A stretch of 5,772 nt of DNA. Origin: Solirubrobacterales bacterium (GTDB taxonomy: Bacteria; Actinomycetota; Thermoleophilia; Solirubrobacterales; Solirubrobacteraceae). The DNA lies in assembly GCA_025964065.1 (NCBI GenBank), contig JAOPZO010000289.1, positions 1-5,772 of the forward strand, written 5' to 3'. Below are positions 5,713-5,772 of this stretch, one piece after another. The translations under genes were made by a program, and so were the position numbers. The notes under the pieces are model-generated. The model was given only the letters and a program-made list of their open reading frames with translations, made no database searches and was not told the DNA's origin. Within the stretch, counting starts at the first letter, position 1, and every line of letters begins with the position of its first letter.

Positions 5713-5772
5713 CAGCGCACGCCCGTCGTGACGCCGTCGCCGAGCCCGAGGCGGGCGGCGGCGGCGTGGCCG
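5712..5772 (-). CDS. C-terminal end of an upstream gene, cut by the window
   Basis: On the minus strand a frame enters from the window edge and ends with TGA at 5714-5712, sharing its final A with the ATG of the transporter gene. The 19 readable codons give GHAAAARLGLGDGVTTGVR, a credible helical, Ala-rich C-terminus with G/C-ending codons. The TGATG overlap is the usual arrangement of coupled genes in an operon, and it would explain why the transporter has no ribosome binding site. Too little is visible to name the product. That this frame is coding is inferred from the overlap and codon use. Confidence 0.5.
   Translation of the reverse strand, partial: GHAAAARLGLGDGVTTGVR

Overview
The window is very GC-rich by eye, with short intergenic gaps, GTG as well as ATG starts, G/C-ending codons throughout, and long shadow frames opposite the real genes. 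Together with the protein families this suggests a high-GC actinobacterium. The closest fit is the Thermoleophilia/Solirubrobacterales type, inferred from the secreted protein with an 'NADRVDG' motif and the large exported murein hydrolase. No mobile element, CRISPR array, rRNA or tRNA was seen. The region reads as ordinary chromosome with a cell-envelope flavour.

Layout, left to right. Positions 1-662 (minus) hold the N-terminal 220 codons of a secreted or membrane-anchored hypothetical protein cut by the window edge. Positions 663-819 are a non-coding gap with a GGAAC/GTTCC inverted-repeat cluster and a possible ECF-sigma-type promoter. Positions 820-1689 (minus) encode an unrecognised 289-residue helical protein. 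Its GTG start lies 25 bases after the stop of the next gene, and that gap is filled by a perfect 7-bp hairpin. Positions 1715-4198 (minus) encode an 827-residue exported protein with three peptidoglycan-hydrolase-like modules: an MltB/SLT-type lytic transglycosylase with intact motifs, an M23 (LytM) module split by an insertion and stripped of most active-site residues, and a C-terminal LAS-type (M15/M74-like) metallopeptidase with its metal-ligand motifs intact.

Positions 4199-4380 are a divergent promoter region. To its right, 4381-4818 (plus) encodes a 145-residue phasin-like coiled-coil protein, probably from a leaderless mRNA. It runs tail to tail, with 9 bases between, into 4828-5712 (minus), a nine-helix transporter of the NIPA/DMT type. 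The start of that transporter overlaps by one base the stop of a further minus-strand gene, of which only the last 19 complete codons are in the window.

The hydrolase and the 289-residue protein probably form a two-gene operon, so a role for the latter near the cell wall is possible but rests on position only. The most notable item is the hydrolase: its central M23 module looks like a catalytically dead, internally interrupted domain between two apparently active ones, so it may serve binding or regulation. No multi-gene defence or biosynthetic system is evident.
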